From Acidisphaera sp. S103 (GTDB lineage Bacteria; Pseudomonadota; Alphaproteobacteria; Acetobacterales; Acetobacteraceae), in assembly GCF_009765975.1 (NCBI RefSeq), contig NZ_LMUJ01000034.1:100596-148751 (forward strand): 48,156 nt of DNA. Reading direction: 5' to 3'. The position numbers were made by a program, and so were the translations under genes. The notes beneath the pieces were generated by a model, which saw only the letters and a program-made list of their open reading frames with translations, did no database searches and was not told the DNA's origin. This document shows positions 29,001 through 41,000 of the stretch, one piece after another. Position 1 is the stretch's first letter, and each line of letters starts with the position of its first letter.

Positions 29001-32000
29001 CATGCCGCGCCCCCAGCGCAGCAAACGCCCGGCGTAGCGCCGTCCCGTCCAGCCCGCCACGCAACCGCCACGCGCCGACGATGTTGTAGGCGGCCTGCCC
29101 GTCCGCCAACCGGTTCAGAAACCACAACCGCTGCTGGGTGGCGGACAACGGATAGTCCGCCGCCGCCGGCAGCACCGGAACCACCGGCACTTGCCGTGGC
29201 CGCCGCGCCGTCAGCATCACCGCCATGATATGCGCCGCAAGTTGCGCCACGGTGGGGGCAGTGAAGATATCCGCCGGCTCCACCTCCAGCCCAAGCTCTG
29301 TTCGGATCCGATGCACCAGGCGGATAGCCAGCAGACTATGCCCCCCGAGGTCGAAGAAGTTCTCCCCCGAACCGATCCGGCCGCGCCCCAGCACCTCGGC
29401 CCATAGCCGCGCAAGAGCCATTTCCAACGGGTTGCCAACCGAACGGTCAACCACATCGCCAACGGTCGGCGCGTCCTCCGGCTGCGGCAGCGCGCCGACA
29501 TCCAGCTTGCCGTTCGGATCGAGCGGCATGCGCTCAACGGCGATAACGTGCGCCGGCACGCAGGCCTGCGGCAGCCGGCCCTTCAGCCACGACCGTATCG
29601 CCGCGGCGTCCAGACCGTCGCCCATCACGTAGCCGACCAGCTCGTTGCCGCCCTCCCGCGGCCGAACCACCACGGCGGCCCGAGTCACCCCGTCATGCGC
29701 CAGCAAGGCGGCCTCGACCTCGCCGATCTCGATCCGCACGCCGCGAAGTTTCACCTGCCGATCGCGCCGGCCCTGGTAGGCGACGACACCCTCCGGCAAC
29801 CAGCAGCCGAAATCGCCGGTGCGGTAGAGACGCTCCCCCGCGATGGTCGGATGGTTGACGAACCATTCGCCCGTCAGATCGTCTCGCCCAAGATAGCCGA
29901 ACGCCAGCCCATCGCCGGCAACGCAGATCTCCCCCGTCACGCCAACCGGCGCGGTGCGGTCGCCAGGCCCCAGGATATAGACCCGGCTGTTGGCGATCGG
30001 CCGCCCGATCGGGATATCACGCCCGTCCGCCACGCCATCGATCCGATGCACCAGTGAGAACGTGGTATTCTCCGTCGGCCCGTACCCGTTCAGCAGACGC
30101 AGTGCCGGCAACGCTTGTCGTACCCGCGCGACGTGCGGCGGCGAGAGACGCTCCCCACCAATCAGCAATTGCCGCAACGGCGCGAACATCGCCGGGTCAT
30201 GGTCGACGAACTGGTTGAACAGGCTGCTGGTCAGCCACATCGTGCTGATCCGATGGCTGGCGAGCAGCCGCCGCATCGTGTCCGGGTTCAGCAAATCATG
30301 CGTCCCGGCGAGATACAGCGTGCCGCCATTCAGCAGCATGCCCCAGATCTCGAACGTAGCGGCGTCGAAGGAGATCGAACCAGTCAGCAGCAACCGCTCG
30401 TCCGCCCCCAGCGAGACGAAATCGGTATCGCGAACCAGCCGCACCACAGCACGCTGTGGCACCGCAACGGCTTTCGGCACCCCGGTGGTGCCCGAGGTAA
30501 ACATCACATACGCCAGGTCATCGCCAGTGGCCGCACAAGCCGGCGCCGGTCCAGCATCAAGCGCCTCCAGGCCCAGCACCGGACATTCCGACGGCGGCTG
30601 CGTCATCGATCCGTCGGACAGCAGGCAACGGATCGGCGCCACGGCGAACATGGCAGCGACACGATCGGGCGGATACGCCGGGTCGATCGGCACATAAGCC
30701 GCACCAGCCTTCAAGATCCCCAGCAGGCCGACGATCAGTTCAGGGCCACGCAACGCCGCAATGCCGACCAGATCGCCGCACCGCACCGCCGCTTGCGCAA
30801 CCAACCGGCCAGCCAAACCATCCGATCGCCGGTCCAGTTCGGCATAAGTCAGCCTGCCGGCGCCCTCCCCAACCACCGCCACCGCGTCCGGCCGCAAACG
30901 CGCCTGTTCGCGGAACAACGCGACGATGCCGCTATCACGCGGATACGCCGTGGCGGTGGCGTTCCACGCCACCTCCAGGCGGTCCCGTTCCGCCGGCCTC
31001 AGCAAATCGGTGTCGTTCAACGAGACGTCAGGCCGCGCCAACGCGTTGGCCGCGAACGTCGCGATGTGATCGGCCAGCGCTTCGATCCGCCAGGCGTCGA
31101 ACAGATCGCTGTCATACTCGATCGCCAACGCCGTCCCATCGCCGTCCGCCCGGAAGAACAGCGCCAGGTCGAAATGCCGGGTCCGCACCGGCAACGCGAT
31201 CGATGCCGCCTCGATGCCTCCCAGGCGCAAGGCAGGCAGCGGCGTATCGCCGGCAACCACCACATCCAGCAAAGGCGTCCGGCCTGGCTCTCGAGCGATG
31301 CCCAGCGCCTCGACGATCCGCTCGAACGGCGTCCCGGCGTGGCTTAGCACCGCCTGCAATTCAGCGGCGGTACCGGCGACCAACGCATCCACCCGCAACG
31401 ACCCATCCAGCCGGAGGCGCAGCGACAGAGTATTGGCAAAGAAACCGATCTGGTCCTCAAACGCCGGATGATCGCGCCCCGCGGTGACCGTGCCGACGAC
31501 CAGATCGCTCGCGCCGGTGTAGCGATGCAGCACGGCCGCCACCAAGGCGATCTGCACTGCCAGCGGGGTCGCACCGGCGGCAGCGGCAACACGCCCAATT
31601 CCCGCCGTGACCACCGCATCCAACCGCCGTTCGGCCTGCGCCCCACGCCCGCTGGTGCCCCGTCCGCGAGGCCGGTCGGTCGGCAGATCCAACCGCCCAT
31701 CAACCCCGCCCAGCCGCTCCTTCCACCAAGCCAGATCGGCCTCGGCGTCCGGACCGCGCAGCAACCCGTCCTGCCACGCCACATAATCCCGGTACTGCAG
31801 CGTCAACGGCGGCAACCCAGCCTCCGGCGCGTCGTACAACGCCGACAATTCCCGCACCACCACGTCCAGGGACCAGCCATCACTGATCGCATGGTGCAGG
31901 TTACACACCAGCACGCCATCCTCCGGCCCCAGGCGCAGCAAACGAGCCCGCCACAACGGCCCCGTCGACAAATCGAACGGCCGCAGCGCCTCATCACCCG

Positions 32001-35000
32001 CAACCGCCAGCGCCTCCGTTTCCCCAGAGACGTCCTCGACCATAAACGGCGGCTCCCCGACAGGCAGAACACGCTGCCGAGGCTTGCCGTCCCGGACGAC
32101 GATCTCCGTCCGCAGGCTTTCATGCCGCCGCATCAACCCCGCGAATGCCCCGCGCAGCCGATCCGCATCGACCGGCCCGATCAGCCGGAAAGCCCCGGTC
32201 ATGTTGTAGACCGCGCTGCCTGGCGCCAGCCGATCCAGCACCCAAAGCCGCTGCTGCCCAGCCGAGACCGGATGATCCGCCGCATCCGGCACCGCCACCG
32301 GCTCCGGCAACCCCGGTTGCGCCGCCTGCCGCGCAACCCGACCCGCCAGCCCACGCGGCGTCGGCGCGGCAAACACATCGCCCAGCGCCACGCTCAGTCC
32401 CATCCGGCCGCGCAACTGGTTCACCAACCTTGCCGCCAGCAGCGAATGGCCGCCGATATGGAAGAAATTCTCGTCCACCCCGACCGACGGCCGATTAAGC
32501 AGCCTGGCGAACGCCTCACACAGCGCAGCCTCAGCCGTCCCTTCCGGCGCATCATCGGTCTCCACAACCGGCACCACCGCCAGACCGGCCAGCAGCGTCC
32601 GGCGATCGACCTTGCCGTTCGGCGACAACGGCAGCCGGTCCATCCACACGAACGCCGCCGGCACCAGCGGGGACGGCAAGACGCTCAGCAGCGTCTGACG
32701 CAACACCAGCGCCGCCGGCGGAACAACACCGGCCTGCGCCACCAGGCACCCGACCAGTTCGGCGTCACCCGCGGCATCGCGCCGCAGCACCACCGCCGCC
32801 TGCGCCACACCAGGCAGGGCCAGCAATGCCGCCTCCACCTCGCCCGGCTCGATCCGGTACCCACGCAACTTGATCTGCGTATCGGCGCGACCGAGATACA
32901 CCAGCGTGCCATTCGCCCGCCGGCGGGCCAGATCACCGGACCGGTACATCCGAGAATCTGGCGGCCCGAACGGATCGGGCAAGAATCGTTCCGCTGTCAG
33001 CACCGGCCTGTTAAGGTAGCCGTCAGCCACCCCCGCACCAGCAATGTAAATCTCACCAACCGCACCATGCGGCACCAACTGCCGGTCGGCGTCCAACAGC
33101 AGGATGCTTGTATTGGCGATCGGGCGGCCGATCGGCACGGCACCGTCGTCGGCGGTATCCGGGGTCACCTCATGCACCACGCAGCCAACCGTGGCCTCGG
33201 TCGGCCCGTACTCGTTGATCAGCCGCGTCGCCGGCGCATGCCGCCGCCAGGCGCGCACCGTCGCCGCGGGCAGTTGCTCGCCCCCGATCACCAGCACTCT
33301 GGCCTGCCCAGCCAACGCCTCGGCCGGCACCAACTGCTGCAGGATATCGAGATGCGCCGGGGTCAGCTTCACCAGGCTGAAATCGCCCCGCCGCGCCAGG
33401 CTGTCGGCCAACGCCTCGATCTCATCCGTTTCGGCCACCAAATGCACCGCACTGCCCGAAATCAGGGGCAAGAACAGGCTGGTAACGGTCGCATCGAAGC
33501 CGATCGAGGTGTTGACCGGCGCACCGAACCCACCATCGGTGCGATACGCCGCCTTCGCCCAGGTCAGGTAGTTGACCACCGCGCGATGCGGTAGCACCGC
33601 CCCTTTCGGCTGGCCGGTCGAACCCGAGGTATAAATCACATAGGCCGGAGAACCGGGCGTGGCCGGACGCGGCACCTGCCCGGCCATGCCATCGAGCGGC
33701 GCGTCCAGCAGCAAACTGTCGTACGGCGGCAGCCGATCCGCGACACCACCAACGGTCAGCAGCAACACGGGCCGAGCGTCGCCGAGGATGAAAGCCAGCC
33801 GCGCCGGCGGGTACACCGGATCGAGCGGCAGATAGGCCGCCCCCGCCTTCAAAACGGCCAGAATACCAATGACCATCTCCGGCGAGCGCGGACAGGCAAC
33901 AGCGACCAGATCCCCCGGGCCAACACCCCGCCCCGCCAAGACGCGAGCAACCTGTTCCGCCGCGTCATGCAACGCCGCATAGGACAGCGTGCTTCCGTCC
34001 GCCGCCACCACCGCGACCGCATCCGGCGTCCGCGCCGCCTGCGCCCCTAGCAACGCCGTCAGCGTCGTATCCGGCATCGGCAAAACCGGTCCAGCGGACA
34101 CCGCCAGCAGCGCCGTCCGATCCGCCTGGCTCAGGAAGTCGAGGCGCTGGACCGGAACGTCTGGCGCGAAGGTCGCAGCGTCCAGCACCGCAATGAAATG
34201 CGCCGCCAGCCGAGCTACCGTCTCCGGCAAGAACCGCGCCGCGTCATATTCCAACTGACCGGTCAACGCGCCATCTGCTGTCTCGGTCAGTCCGAAGGTC
34301 AGGTCGAACTTAGCCTCAACCGGCGGTTCGGCGATGACCCGCGTGACAAGGCCAGGCAGCGTCACCCCCTGCTCCTGCGCCTGGTCCAGCATCAGCATGA
34401 CCTGAAACAGCGGCGTCCCGCTGCTGCCACGGTCAGGCCGCAGCATCGCCACCAGGCGCTCGAACGGCAGGTCCTGGTGCGCGAGGGCCGCAAGGGTGAC
34501 GTCGCGCAGGCGTGCCAGCAACGTACGGAATGTCGGCCTTCCGTCCAGCCGGCACCGTAGCACCAGCGTGTTGACGAAGCAGCCGATCAGCCCCTCCAAC
34601 GCGCCGCGCGTCCGGTTGGCGACGGGAACGCCAAGCGGGATGTCCTCACCGGCGCCATGGCGCAGCAGCAGAGTCGCCAGCCCAGCCTGCAGTACCATGA
34701 ACAAGCTGGCGTTCATCTCGTGCGCCAGGTCACGCAGGCGCGCAACCAGGGCGGGCGGCAGCGCGAATTCCACCTGGCCCGCCGGCCGCCGGACCAAGCC
34801 CTCGGACCGCGGCCGATCGTATGGCAGGTCGATCGCCGCCGGCAGGCCGGCCAGGGCATCGCGCCAGAACGCTTCCGCCTCGGTCAATGCCTGGTCACGC
34901 TGCCACAGCGCGAAATCACCGTACTGCAGCGGCAGCGGCGCGAACACCGGCGGCTGACCGGCAAGACGGGCCGTGTAAGCCAATCTCAGATCACGGGCGA

Positions 35001-38000
35001 ATGGCAACAGCGACCACGCGTCGCCGGCGATGTGATGAATGCGCAGCCGTAGCCGGTGCACACCGGGCGCCAGCCGGCACAGCGTGGCCCTTAGCGGCAG
35101 GTCGGTCGCCAGATCGAAACGCTCCGGCTCGGCCTCGTCGGCATTCACCACAGGCAGGTCGAGCCGCACCGCGTCAACAGGCAGGATGTCCTGGTAGGGC
35201 TCGTCGCCGTACAGCGGAAAGCGCGTGCGCAGGCTTTCATGCCGCGCCAGGACGTCGTTTAACGCGGCTTCCAGGGCAGCCGGGTCCAGCGCCCCGTCGA
35301 TCCGCAGCGCCACGGTCATGACATAGGCGTCGCCGCCCTGGCCGAGTTGTTCCAGAAACCAAAGCCTTTGCTGTGCGGCGGACAGCGGCAGCACCGCCGG
35401 CCGCGGTCCAACCGCCAACGCCACCGGCTGCCGCGCATCAGCCGACAGACGAGCGGCAAGGCGAGCCGGCGTGGGCGCCTCGAACACCGCCCGCAGCGGC
35501 AGTTCGACACCCAGATCATCACGCAGCCGATTGACCAACCGAACCGCCGCCAGCGAGTCGCCGCCAAAGTCGAAGAAATCGTCGTCAGGACCGACACCGG
35601 TACAGCGCAGCACGGTTCGAAACAGCGCGGTGACGTCGGCCGAGCCCTCATGGCCAGCATCAGCGGACGCAACACCGCTGCCCCAGCTCGCCGTATCCGG
35701 TTCGGGTAGTTCGAACGCCACGGCGAACGTGGCCGGCAGGCTGGTGGCAGGCAGATAGCGCAGCAGGAAGCGCCGTAGCATCGCGGCATCCATCAGCGTG
35801 TCGGCCACCGCGACGCGAGCCCGTACCGCCTGCCCGTGCCACTCGACCGCGACCCGCCGCACCGACGGATGCGCCAACAGCACCGCCTCGATCACGGCAA
35901 GATCCGCTGACTCCGCAGGCGCAAGCAATTCCAATGCTCCATCGGCACGAAGACGCGCCCTGACCCCGGTTCCTTGCGTGCTCAGGTACAGCGTGCCGAC
36001 GGCACCAGGGACCGCCTGGTTACCGCCCATATCCAGTATCCGGGCGTCGAGCGCGGGCGAGACCTGCCGCAGGCCGACACGCCGCCAACCCTCCGGTTCC
36101 ATGTCCAGCCGCTGCACGCCCAGCGCGACCGGCAGGCCAACCGGCTGCATCAGCAGAAAAACATCGCGGCCCGCTTGCAACCTGCCAATCCGGCTCGCCG
36201 TCCGCTCCAGCAGCGTCGCCCCACCAGCCAACAGCAGACGAGGCGCACCGCCCGGCGTCAACCCCTCCCACGCCGCGATCACCGCCACGGTCGGCACCGG
36301 CCCGCCATTGCCCGCCGTAACGGTCGCCCCCGCGACCAGCGGCGCCGCCCAGGTATCCAGGCCCACCACCGCCATCGCCGCGTCGGACACATGCACCACG
36401 TCGCCGGCCGTGATCCCCGCGGCTTCGATCCAGGTCTCGACATGGCTGGCGAACGCGGCAGGCGACAGCCCACCAACACCTTCGTCGTCGATACGGGCGA
36501 ACGCCGCGATCCACTGGCGCGCCACCGGGACACCGCGCCCCTGCGCCAGCCGATCCCGCAACTCGCCATAGCTCATCACCATGCCGTCGCGCACCAGCGC
36601 GGTCCGCTCCGGCGCGACGGCCGCGTGCGAGGCGATGCGCGCCAGCACGCCAGCCGGCGCGGCGCCAACATCGACCGGCAGGCGAGCCCGCGCTTCGACC
36701 AGCGGCAGCGACGCGACCGGCACATCCGGCGCCGCCAGCGCGGCCCGCAGCAGCGTCACATAGCCTTCCAGCCATGCCGCTATCGTATCCGCCTCGAACA
36801 GACCCTCGTCGTAGTCCAGGTCCAGTATCAACACCGATCCAGTCTCGATCGCGTTCAGGAACAGGTCGTATTTGACGAACCCGATCGGCGCGGCCACCAA
36901 CTGGGCCTCAACCCCGCCGAACTGCCAGCCGCCCGGATCGCGGTCCTGGTTGAACGCGGCGCGTATCGGCGGCAATGTCAAGTCGTCGGCAACGTCCTCG
37001 GGCCGCAGGTCCTGGTGGTCCCAAACCGCCAGCAAATCAGCCTTCAACCCATCCAACAACGCGGCGAAACTGGCGCCGGGCACCACTTGAACCGCCAGCG
37101 GCAGGATCGACGCGCACTGCCCGACCAGCCGTTCCACCCCCATCGCCGCCTGCCCGGCCCCGGCGATGCCGAGCACGACCTGCCGCTGCCCGCTCAGCCG
37201 GGACAGTAGAGCCTGCCACGCCGCAAGCAGCACCATGAAGCTTGAGCACCGTTGGCCGCGGCAGAATGAGGTCAACACCGCGACGTCCGCTGCATCCAAC
37301 GTCCGGCGCAGCCGGCGCCCGATCCCCCGGCTGCGCGGCGGCCGCGCAATGTCCGTGGGCAGAGTCAGCGGCGTGACATCGGCCAGTCGGCCGCGCCAGA
37401 ACGAAGCCGCCTGGTCACGCCGCTCCGCCAACCTGCGCGTATACCAGGCGTTGTACTCCCCCAGCGGCACGGACGCCGGCAACGCCGGTGGCTCCGCCCC
37501 CTCGGCCAGGGCGGTATAGCAGCGCGCCAGCTCCTGCAGCACCACGCCGATCGACCAGCCATCAGCAACAATGTGGTGCAGCACCATGACGAAGCGGGCA
37601 CGCTCCGGCCCCAGCGTCAGCAGATGCGCCCGCAGCAATGGCCCGGCCTCCAGGTCGAACGCCTCCCGGCAGATCGCCGCCAGCCAGCCGGCCGCGTCGT
37701 TATCCGCCAGAGCAGCCGGCAACGAACCCGCCTCCTGCTCCGAGATGGGCACACGCAGAGCCGGCGCGATCTTCGCCACCCGCTCACCCACGCGGCGAAT
37801 CCGCAGCGCATCGTGGCGTGAAACGACAATATCCAGCGCCCGCTGCAAAGCCGAGATATCGAGCGGACCGCTGAGGTCCAGCACCAGGGGTTCGGCAAAA
37901 GCGGTCGACGCCGCCGCCCCCTGCGCCGCACGAAACGCGAGGTCGCGCTGACCCGGCGTCAGCTCGACAGCATGACAGGTCATCAGGCCAGTGCCTTCGG

Positions 38001-41000
38001 CCGAGACCTCGGATCGGCTCGGTTCGACCCATGTATCCAGCCGCGGCCCGTCCTGCCGGCCCCCATCAGGCGGCAGATCGCCAAAGAACCCCGCCTGCCG
38101 CATCTCCCGCACGCTGTCCGCCACGGCCGAGACGATGCGGTCAAAATCCGTCTGGGTATGAGCGATCGACAGGAAGCAGACCCGACGCTCCCACGTGTAG
38201 ATGCCTTTTTCCATCAGTAGGAAGAAGAACACCGCCAACTCGAACGACTGGAACGTCTCGCCGCCTGCCACCGCGTGCCGCACCTGGAACTGCGAGGCGA
38301 ACCACGCCACGCGGAACGGCACCCCATCCTGCCGGAACACCGCATTCAGCCGTTCGGCCAGGGCCGCGGTGCGCCGGTTCATCCCGTCCTGCAACGCCGG
38401 CCCCTGGTCCCGCATGTAACGCAGGCAGGCATGCGTCGCCGCCATCGACAACGGATGACGGCAGAACGTGCCGCCAAAAAACGTCATCGTCGCATTCGGC
38501 CGAGAGGCATCGCCGTACCGCCATGCCCCGCCATCGATCGCGTCGATGAACCGAGACTTGCCGGCGATGATGCTGACCGGCATGCCGCCGCCGATCATCT
38601 TGCCATAGGTCACGATGTCGGCGGTGATGCCGAAATGCGCCTGCGCGCCGCCGGGATGGATGCGGAACCCCGTCACCAGCTCGTCAAAAATCAGTGCGAT
38701 GCCGTGTGCCTCGGTCAACTGGCGCAGCGCGTGCAGGAATTCGCGCGGCTGCAGATCGGGATTGCGGCTCTGCACCGGCTCGACCATCACGCCGGCCAGC
38801 GTGTCGGCCTCCGCGGCGATGGTGCGCAGCGCGGCCTCGCTGCCGTATTCCAGCACCAGCACATCGTCGACCTGGCTCTGCACGATGCCCGGCACCATCG
38901 GCATCGCGCCGGCTGGCGAACCGTACGCCATGACGCCGTCGTAGAAACCGTGGAACGCGCTCTTGAAATGCACCACCCGCCGGCGGCCGGTGACGGTGCG
39001 CGCCAGCCGAAACGCGGTCATCACCGCCTCGGTGCCGGTGTTGCTGAACACCACCCGCTCGCAGCCGGTCAGTTCGTGGACCAGCCTGGCGGTGTCCTCC
39101 GCCAGATCGGACTGCGTCGCCAGTTCGAACCCGCGATCCAACCGTTCGCGCACGGCCTCCATCACAAACGGAGGTCGATGGCCAAAGAAGCCGACCCCGA
39201 AGCCCATCGCCAGATCGACATACTCGTTGCCGTCCAGATCGCGGATATGGCTGCCTTCCGACCCGACGGAGACGATCGGATAGACCATCTCCTTCAGTTC
39301 CGGCCGGAAGCCGATCGTTGCGATCCAGTCGCCCAACACCGGCCGGGCCCGTTCGGCATACGCCTTCGACCGAGCGGTGCGTTCGGTATAGCGACCGATC
39401 AGCGCATCCAGGAACGCGGTTTGCCGAGCAGACAGCGCGGCCTTCGGTAGTGCAACAGGCGTCGTAGGCACCGCTGCCATCCGCGGCGCCGGCGCAGGGG
39501 CACGCGGCACCGGCGCGGCAACAACCGGTGCCGGCGCGGCCACCGGGGCCGGAACAACCGGTGCCGTATGGCCGGCCAGCAGCGCGATCTGCTGCTTCAT
39601 CACCTCCAGTTGCTGTTCCAGCAGATGCGTGATGCCGCTGGACGCCGGAACGGCGACAGGCGGCGGCACAGTCACCGCGGGCGCGACCGGTGCCGAAGCG
39701 ACAGGCACCACAGGCACTGCCATCACAACCGGAGCCGCCGCCGGAACAACCGCCGGCGCCCAACGTCCCGCGATAAAGCTCGCCAACCGAACGGGGGTGG
39801 ACAGTTGCTCGTAGAACTGCCCCATATCGACCTCGACGCCGAAGTCGCCCTGGATCCCTTGCTTGATCTGCATCAGCAACAGCGAATCCAGACCCAGTTC
39901 GAACAGGTTCGTCTGGTCGTCATGCGGCCCGATGGCGATGCCCGAGATGCGCTCAACCAACGCGGCCAACCGATCGCGCACATCCCCCACACCGCTCGCC
40001 GCAGCAGGGGCATCATCCCGGCGCGCCACGATCACCGCCTGGAGCGGATTGTCCATGTCGTCTCCCTCCAGTCCCAGGGCCTCGACCGAACCCATGCCGG
40101 CAGCGGCCAGGGTCCGGCGCCACCCGTCCAGGCTCAGCACCGGCGAGTGCGGCTGCCGCAGCGCCGTGTCGGCGTACGCCCACCAGCCCGGCGTCAGCCC
40201 AAAGGTCATGCCGATGAATTCGTGCGGCTGCGTCACCTCGTTCAGCACCAGCGAGCCACCCGGCCGCAGCAATCCGGCAGCAGCAGCCAGGGTATCGGCG
40301 ATCGACCGCGTGGCATGCAGCACATTGGCGGCGATCACCACATCATGCTCGCCGGCGGCGAAACCCTGCGCCGCCGCCTCACGCTCGATATCCAGCGTGG
40401 CAAAGCGCAGGAACGGATACCGGCTCTCAAACCGAGCCGCGGCTTGCCGCACAAAGGCCGCCGAAACATCGGTGTAGTCGTAGTGCAGCTCGATCCCCGC
40501 CGCCGCCAACACCGGTAGCACCGACTGCGTCGTGCCGCCTGTCCCGGCCCCGATCTCCAGCAGCCGAACCGGCCGGCCGCTCGCATGCTGCGTCGCCGCC
40601 AGCACCGCCTGGGCCACACCTCGATTGAAGTAATCGGCAATGCCGCCGCTCTGGTAGACGCTCTCCACCAGGTCCATCCGGCCACCCGGGAACAGCACCT
40701 CGATCGGATTGCGAGTCCCGCACAGCACCGCCGGATAGTCATTCAGACAAGCAACCAGCAGCCGCACCATGCTGGCCATACCGGGATGCTCTGCGACAAC
40801 CGCATCGGCATCCACCGGCGCCGCCTCCACCGCACCCAGCATCACCCGGTCGCCAGTCACGACTAGCGCACCGTCACGCGCCAGGATGTCGACCAAATAC
40901 GCGAACAGCCGGCCATAGGCGGGCACCACACCGAGACGCCCCTGCAACGCCGCCACCGTTGGCCCATTGCCAAGCGCGTCGAACAACCCCAGCCGTGTCA

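Noticed and set aside
35690-36680. Frameshift or sequencing error as the cause of the missing A-domain motifs
   Set aside because: The minus-strand frame runs through without a stop, and A-like segments appear in the correct order in that same frame, which points to gradual erosion. I did not find the lost motifs in the other frames by eye.
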